Below, piece by piece: positions 33,126 through 38,401 of a stretch of DNA of 38,401 bases; position 1 is the stretch's first letter; the number at the start of each line of letters is the position of its first letter. The DNA is taken from the NCBI GenBank assembly GCA_965178125.1, contig OZ237778.1, forward strand, positions 1-38,401, written 5' to 3'. A program made the position numbers and the translations under genes. Source of the stretch: Bilabrum cf. latius. Taxonomy: Eukaryota > Bigyra: Bicosoecida > Bigyra > Bicosoecida. The notes under the pieces were generated by a model that was given only the letters and a program-made list of their open reading frames with translations, was not told where the DNA came from and did not search any database.

Positions 33126-33935
33126 ATGAATCAAATTTCTGTGTTACGTCAAAAACATCCTTTTCATATTGTTGATAACAGTGTATGACCTTTAGTAGGA
33201 GGTTTTTCTGCTTTTTTTATGGTATCTGGTTTAGTAGCTTATATGCAATTTTTTGAACGAGGTATTTTTTTATTTTTATTTGGTTTCTTCAGTTTAATAA
33301 TTACTTCAATTTTTTGATGACGAGATGTAATTCGTGAAAGTACTTTTGAAGGTTCTTTATTACATGCTGTTGAAAATGGTTTAAAAATGGGAATGATTTT
33401 ATTTATTGTTTCTGAAATTATGTTATTTTTTGCATTTTTTTGAAGTTTTTTTCATTCTAGTTTAAATCCTGTACCTGAAATAGGTTGTGTATGACCTCCG
33501 AAGGGAATTGAAGCTATTAATGCTTTCCATGTACCTTTATTAAATACTTTTGTTTTATTGAACTCCGGTGCTTTTGTAACCGTAGTACATTATAGCGTAT
33601 TATCCGGTTATAGACGTCAAGCTATAACCTCTTTTTTTTATACAATAGGGTTAGCTTTATTTTTTACTTTATTACAGTATTATGAATATCGTAATGCATT
33701 ATTTAATATTTCCGATGGTATTTATGGTTCTACATTTTATATGATAACTGGTCTTCATGGATCACATGTTTTGATAGGTACTTTCTTTTTAATGGTTTGT
33801 CTTTATAGATTAATATCACATCAATTTACCCCAAAAAATCATTTTGGGTTAGAAGCAGCTATTTGATATTGACATTTCGTTGATATTGTTTGAATTTTTG
33901 TTTATATTTTTATATATTGATGAGGTGGTGCTTAA
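33126..33935 (+). CDS. cox3: Cytochrome c oxidase subunit 3
   Basis: A 269-residue complex IV subunit with seven TM helices. It begins with [20 protein letters not shown], and has [17 protein letters not shown], a [13 protein letters not shown]-like stretch ([13 protein letters not shown]), the P-P-x-GIEA motif near 125, [12 protein letters not shown] and a C-terminal AIWYWHFVDIVWIFVY. Trp codons are nearly all TGA. The start context is TTTAATTTTAATG, shortly after the SSU rRNA. Confidence 0.97.
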
Positions 33936-33941
33936 ATTTTA

Positions 33942-34580
33942 ATGACTTTTTTTTTTTTTTTTTGTATTATGAATATAATTATAAGTGTAACTTTTTTTTT
34001 GGCTATGCCTTTACCTATATATAGTTTATTACTGATAATTGTTTTATTTATTAATGGTACATTTTTATTATTTAGTATTGGTTTAGAATTTTTACCTTTA
34101 TTATTTTTAGCTGTTTTTTTAGGTGCAGTTATTGTATTATTTTTATTTGCAGTAATGATGTTAGATATTAAAGAAATACCAGGATCTTCTTGAATACATA
34201 GAATATTCACATTTAGAACTTTTCCTGTTTATTTTATATTTTTGATTTTATTTTTGATTTTATTTTTAATTTTTGATGAAACATATTATTTTAATAAACT
34301 TTTAAATCAATTTAATACTTCAGAATTAACAAATAATTTAACATTAAATGTAGAATATTTTGACTTCTTTCAATTATTAGAAGACAATAAAGTTTCTTTA
34401 GGAGCTTTATTAATAGGACGTTTAATGTTTTTTAACTTTATTATATGTTTTTTAATCGTAGGTTTTATTGCTTTATTAGTAATGATAGGAGTAATTTTGG
34501 TTTCAATTTCTGAGAATCGTTTAAAAAGTTCTTTAATTCAAGAAGCTACAGCTCAATCTTTAAGAACTCGTTTATTTTAA
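33942..34580 (+). CDS. nad6: NADH dehydrogenase subunit 6
   Basis: A 212-residue membrane subunit of complex I. The region GLEFLPLLFLAVFLGAVIVLFLFAVMML, cited as LGAVIVLFLFAVMML, is the Nad6 signature with the pi-bulge helix; a C-terminal helix (LIVGFIALLVMIGVI) follows a polar loop. The start has the TTAAATTTTAATG context, six bases after cox3. A run of T near the start (33949-33961) encodes consecutive Phe. Confidence 0.95.
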
Positions 34581-34633
34581 GTTAAATTAAATAACATTAA
34601 ACTTTTAAAAAATTCTTAAAATAATTTTTTTTT

Positions 34634-34701
34634 GGCAGTACGATACGGTATCAGTGCGGGTTCATGCCCCGTAACAGATGGTTCAATTCCATCTATTGCC
34701 C
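34634..34701 (+). tRNA. trnM: tRNA-like gene with anticodon CAT, copy 2, minimal D-loop
   Basis: 68 nt, identical to the gene at 30161 except for three positions: one in the D-loop (CGG for TGG), one in the anticodon stem (turning the outer G-G mismatch into a G-T pair) and one in the variable region. Same acceptor, T-arm and TTCATGC loop. It is followed after 11 bases by cob. Confidence 0.82.
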
Positions 34702-34712
34702 CTTTTTATTTA

Positions 34713-35888
34713 ATGTATATTGTAAAACCATTTTTGTCTAATAGTTTAGTACAAACTAACTATAATCATAATGAAGCTTACCCTTCTCCAATTAATTTAT
34801 CTTATATGTGAGGATTTGGGTTTTTAGCTTTAGTTGTTTTAGTTTCTCAGATAATAACTGGAGTTTTATTGGCTATGCATTATAATGCAGATGTTTTGAA
34901 TGCATTTTCAGATTTAGAGCATATAATGAGAGATGTCGTAGGGGGTTTTGGATTGCGATACTTACACGCAAACGGAGCTTCCATGTTTTTTATAGTTGTT
35001 TACCTTCACGTAGCACGAGGATTATATTATGGTTCTTATTTTCAACCTAGAGTATTCCTATGAATATCTGGAGTATTAATATTATTTTTAATGATGGCTA
35101 CTGCTTTTATAGGATATGTTTTACCTTGAGGACAAATGAGTTTCTGAGGTGCCACCGTTATAACTAATTTTTTTTCTGCTATACCTTTTGCAGGAACAGC
35201 TATTACTCAGTGGTTATGAGGAGGTTATTCTGTAGATGACCCTACTTTAAACAGATTTTTAAGTTTACATTTTTTAGTTCCTTTTTTAATTGTTGGGGTT
35301 GTTGCTCTTCATTTAATATTATTACACGAACACGGGTCTAATAATCCTTTAGGATTCAAACATACACAGTCTATACCTTTTTTTACTTATTTTATTATAA
35401 AAGATATTTTTGGCTTGGTAGTTTTTTGTGTCTTTTTTGGTTTATTTGTTGTATATGCACCAAATTATTTGGGTCATTCTGATAATTACATAGAAGCTTT
35501 ACCTTTGGTAACTCCAGCACATATAGTACCTGAATGATATTTTTTACCTTTTTATGCTATTTTAAGAACAATTCCAGATAAATTAGGGGGTGTTATTGCA
35601 ATGGTATTAGCTATTCTTATTATAGTAGTATTACCTTTTTTTGACACTTCTCGTATACGTTCTGCTTTTTTTAGACCAATACATTTATTTGCTATAGGTT
35701 TTTTCTTTTCTTTTTATGTATTATTAGGATGAATAGGAGCTTCTGCAGCAGAATATCCTTTTATAGAGTTTTCTGAAATAATAACTTCATTGTATTTTGG
35801 ATATTTTTTATTTACTTTATTATATGGTAAATTTTCAGTTTTTAAAATTGAAAATTTTAATAAAAATATCACTGATTTTAGCTTTTAA
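34713..35888 (+). CDS. cob: Apocytochrome b
   Basis: The complex III core subunit with both b hemes and the Qo and Qi sites; 391 residues, normal length. Seen: [20 protein letters not shown], heme ligands in [12 protein letters not shown] and in LHFLVPF and [37 protein letters not shown], and the Qo PEWYF motif, whose Trp is TGA. The ATG at 34713 follows the CAT tRNA. The stop is followed directly by nad4L. Confidence 0.98.
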
Positions 35889-36158
35889 ATGTTGATTTTA
35901 GTTAGTTTCCTAATTTTTAGTTTAGGTTTATGAAGTTTATTATTAAATAGATCCAGCTTTTTAATGGCTATTTTATGCTTTGAAGTTATGTTTTATGGTA
36001 TTAATATAGGTTTTATAGGTTTTGGTTATATTTTAAATGATGCAATCAGTCAAATAATTTCTATTTTTATTTTAACTTCAGCTGCATTAGAATCAGCTTT
36101 AGCTTTAGCTTTATTAATGGTATTTTTTAAAGTTTTTTCAAATATAATTATAGATTAA
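35889..36158 (+). CDS. nad4L: NADH dehydrogenase subunit 4L
   Basis: An 89-residue, three-helix complex I subunit. It contains the FLMAILCFEVMFYGINIGF helix with the conserved Glu and the TSAALESALALALLM helix with the second Glu. The ATG abuts the cob stop (TTTTAAATG). Confidence 0.95.
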
Positions 36159-36165
36159 AATTTTA

Positions 36166-36537
36166 ATGTTACAAAAACAATCAAAAGTACAAGCTTCAGA
36201 TAATTCTGGAATGAAATTAGGAACCTGTATTCATATCTATGGAGGTTTCAAACGTAATTATGGATATGTAGGAGATAATATTTTATTATCTATAAAAAAT
36301 TTACGTTTAGTGCGTAAAGTAAAGAAAGGAGAATTACACAAGGGATTAATAATACGAACAACAAAAAAAACAAAAGTTAAAGATGGAATTTCTTCAAAAT
36401 TCAAAAAAAATTCTGTTATTTTGTTAAGTAAACAAATGAAAGTGCTTTCATCTCGTGTTTTTGGCCCATTTTCTCGTGGATTACGTAAAAAAAAGATAAT
36501 AAGATTATTATTGTTATCCAATCAATCTTTTTTTTAA
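36166..36537 (+). CDS. rpl14: Ribosomal protein L14
   Basis: A 123-residue subunit-interface protein of the large subunit. Blocks: QKQSKVQASDNSGMKLGTCI at the N-terminus (L14: SxLxVADNSGAKxxxCIxV), YGYVGDNILLSIK, KKGELHKGLIIRTTKK and the C-terminal SSRVFGPFSRGLRKK. Start context TAAAATTTTAATG, seven bases after nad4L. It is followed by rpl5, in the bacterial spc order without rpl24. Confidence 0.95.
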   Translation: MLQKQSKVQASDNSGMKLGTCIHIYGGFKRNYGYVGDNILLSIKNLRLVRKVKKGELHKGLIIRTTKKTKVKDGISSKFKKNSVILLSKQMKVLSSRVFGPFSRGLRKKKIIRLLLLSNQSFF

Positions 36538-36583
36538 CTTATATTATATAGTTTAAATTTATTTTTATTATTTTTATTTGAAT

Positions 36584-37582
36584 ATGTTATTATTAAAATG
36601 ACGTTCTTATACAATTGAAATGAAGTTAGTAGAATACAGTAATTTATGGTATTCCAACTTAAAAAAAAATTTGAATAAATTTACTTCAACGTTAGAAATT
36701 TATTTGAAAAACAGTAATTTAAAAAACAATGTAAATATTAAATTACTTTCTTATTTTTTATTTGTATATTATAATTTTAAAACTCACCCACAAATTTTAT
36801 ATACAAAAAAAAACATAATAACTTATAAAATTAGAAAAGATACTCCAAGAGGATTATGCGTATATTTCAATAGTTTTAGATTTTTAAAGTTAATGAAGTT
36901 TTTGAACTTCCAAAAAGGCAGAATTATTATTGATAATAGAATATCAAAAGAACGTATCAGTGGACAAATTTCTAATTTTTTTGATCACTCAAATTTTAAG
37001 TCTTTAATTATTAGTGATAAGAGTTCTATGACTCAAATTAAATCTAATTTTAGATTAAGCAACGTTTATTTGTATTCTTTTAGTTTAAACATATTATTCC
37101 TTAAGAAGTTTGATATTTTTAGTAAAGAATCTTACCTTGTTTTAAAACAAATAAGTCTTTGAAATAATTTTAGCAAGTTTAATAAGATTATTTCTATGAA
37201 ATTAATTTTAAATAAAATTTTTTTAAACAATATAATTATTAATGATATTTTTAAAGAAAATTTAAATCAAAGTAATTATAATTTTTATAGTTATTCTAAC
37301 TTCAAATTAATTAAACCACTATATGGAAATAACCTAACTTATTTAAAAGGTAAAATGAAATTAAAAGAAATGAAAATTAATTCATTAACAGCATTAAGTA
37401 ATATAAAAAAAGAAATACAAAAAATATCTTTTTTACTTTATAACAAAAAAATGTATCGTTTATATTATTTTATCAATTATTTTATTTCATTAAAACAATC
37501 AAAGGTTTTAATTGACTGAACTTTAATAAATTTAATTAAAATATATTTAAATAAATTTGATTTAATAGAATTTAAATTTTAA
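36584..37582 (+). CDS. rpl5: Ribosomal protein L5 with a C-terminal extension
   Basis: A 332-codon frame. The first ~190 residues look like L5 (5S rRNA-binding in bacteria): THPQILYTKKNIITYKIRKD with PRGLCVYFNSFRFLKLMKFL corresponds to the L5 block KxxIAxFKxRxGxPIGxKVTLR...MxxFLxxL. Place between rpl14 and rps12 supports this. The last ~140 residues (from the TGA Trp at 37160) are Lys/Asn/Ile-rich and unassigned. The ATG at 36584 is in frame; 36620 is an alternative and gives a shorter N-terminus. No 5S rRNA was seen in the window. Confidence 0.75.
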
Positions 37583-37583
37583 A

Positions 37584-37982
37584 ATGTTGGGTTTATTTAA
37601 TGGTTTTATTAGTTTTCGTTTAATAAAAAAAAAGTTAAATTATAATTATCGCAAAAAAATAATTTGAAAAGAACGTCCTTTATTCAAATGTCCACAAAAA
37701 AAGGGTATCTGTTTAAAATTTATAGAGCGTTCTCCTAAAAAACCTAATTCCGCAAAACGGAAATTAGTTTTAGTAAGATTATCTAACAAAAGACGAGTTT
37801 ATGCTACCATTCCAGGAGGAAAAAATCATAACCTACAAGAACATTCGTTAGTAATGATTAGAGGAGGGAGATCCAAAGATGTTCCTGGTTTAAGATATAA
37901 ATTAGTCCGTGGTGTTTATGATTTAGAAGGATGATCAGGAAGAAAGTCAAGACGTTCTAAATATGGAGTTAAAAAAGTATAA
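37584..37982 (+). CDS. rps12: Ribosomal protein S12
   Basis: A 132-residue decoding-centre protein. The core is highly conserved: [52 protein letters not shown] and [21 protein letters not shown]. The last includes the Pro-Gly loop near the decoding site. Start context AAATTTTAAAATG, with the ATG next to the rpl5 stop. Lys and Pro residues at the streptomycin-related positions look normal. Confidence 0.97.
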
Positions 37983-37987
37983 TTTAA

Positions 37988-38389
37988 ATGTGATTATTTT
38001 TAGGAAAAAAATATAGTTATGACTTAAAATTTAGTAAAATGATAGAAGATTTATTTGGATATGGAAAACATCATGCTTTAGAAGTTTGTTGTGAATTAGG
38101 AATTAATCCTAAAATTAAATTAAAAAAGTTAAAAGAAAATTTAGATAAACAAGAATTTAACACAAAAAAAAATTTTGAAAGTTTTCAAAAAAATTTAGAA
38201 TATTACATAAAAAATAATAAAGATTATTTGTATGAAAATAAGTTAAAAGTTAAATTAAATGAAAGACTAGAAAAAATTAAAAAGGTTAAGAATAGACGAA
38301 GTTTTCGTCTAGAGTCAAAATTACCTGTACGAGGTCAGCGTACGCAAACTAATGCAAAAACAGCAAAAAAATTTAAAGGGTTTTTTTAA
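37988..38389 (+). CDS. rps13: Ribosomal protein S13
   Basis: A 133-residue 30S head protein. Its N-terminal helix-two-turn-helix region is KMIEDLFGYGKHHALEVCCE with LGIN (S13: LxxIxGIGxxxAxxIxxxLGI), and the C-terminal RRSFRLESKLPVRGQRTQTNAKT is the S13 signature. The second codon is TGA (Trp), so translators with the standard code miss the true start at 37988; the context TATAATTTAAATG supports that start. It is the last gene in the window; only 12 bases follow. Confidence 0.95.
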
Positions 38390-38401
38390 ATTTTTTGAAA
38401 T

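Noticed and set aside
33932-34210. Minus-strand frame of 92 codons over nad6
   Set aside because: It is antisense to the conserved Nad6 sequence and rich in Lys/Asn as expected from the reverse of a T-rich membrane gene.

Overview
The window is a gene-dense, strongly AT-rich mitochondrial genome segment from a protist. Every gene I can identify lies on the + strand. It encodes respiratory-chain subunits (nad1, 2, 3, 4, 4L, 5, 6, 7, 9, 11; cob; cox1-3; atp1, 6, 8, 9), ribosomal proteins (rps2, 3, 4, 8, 10, 12, 13, 19; rpl2, 5, 6, 14, 16), both rRNAs and 12 tRNAs. UGA is read as tryptophan: conserved Trp positions, such as the PEW motif of cob, are TGA, and a tRNA-Trp with anticodon UCA is present. 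The bacterial-like gene set, atp1, an N-terminal-only nad11 and the UGA code suggest a heterotrophic stramenopile, perhaps a bicosoecid of the Cafeteria type. That placement is an inference from gene content, not a database match.

Layout: 1-165 tRNA-Phe and tRNA-Tyr; 234-4657 nad5, atp9, cox2, nad7; 4675-9736 a remnant of the bacterial S10 operon (rpl2, rps19, rps3, rpl16) followed by rps10; tRNA-Arg; 9828-12238 a nad9-nad2 fused frame and the separate second half of nad2; a small unknown ORF; 12481-17356 rps8, rpl6, rps2 and a giant rps4; tRNA-Trp; nad3; a tRNA cluster Lys-Gln-His-Glu; 18354-21497 atp8, atp1, atp6; two tRNAs; the LSU rRNA; nad4; cox1; 27446-29287 two unknown, mutually related ORFs; nad11; a tRNA with anticodon CAT; nad1; the SSU rRNA; cox3; nad6; a second, near-identical CAT tRNA; cob; nad4L; 36166-38389 rpl14, rpl5, rps12, rps13.

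The genes jointly encode the core of oxidative phosphorylation (complexes I, III, IV and V) and the mitoribosome that translates it. No intergenic stretch exceeds about 140 bases.

The least ordinary parts are: (a) orf535 (27680-29287), whose 5' end is a mosaic of the starts of cox2 and nad11 joined to a copy of its upstream neighbour orf74, reminiscent of chimeric mitochondrial ORFs of plants; (b) nad9 fused in frame to the first half of nad2, with the second half of nad2 in its own frame 8 bases downstream; (c) greatly enlarged ribosomal protein genes, above all rps4 (1063 codons), rps3 (808) and rps10 (419); (d) a recurring AAATTTAAATG-like start context at CDS-CDS junctions; and (e) two near-identical tRNAs with anticodon CAT and a 3-nt D-loop.
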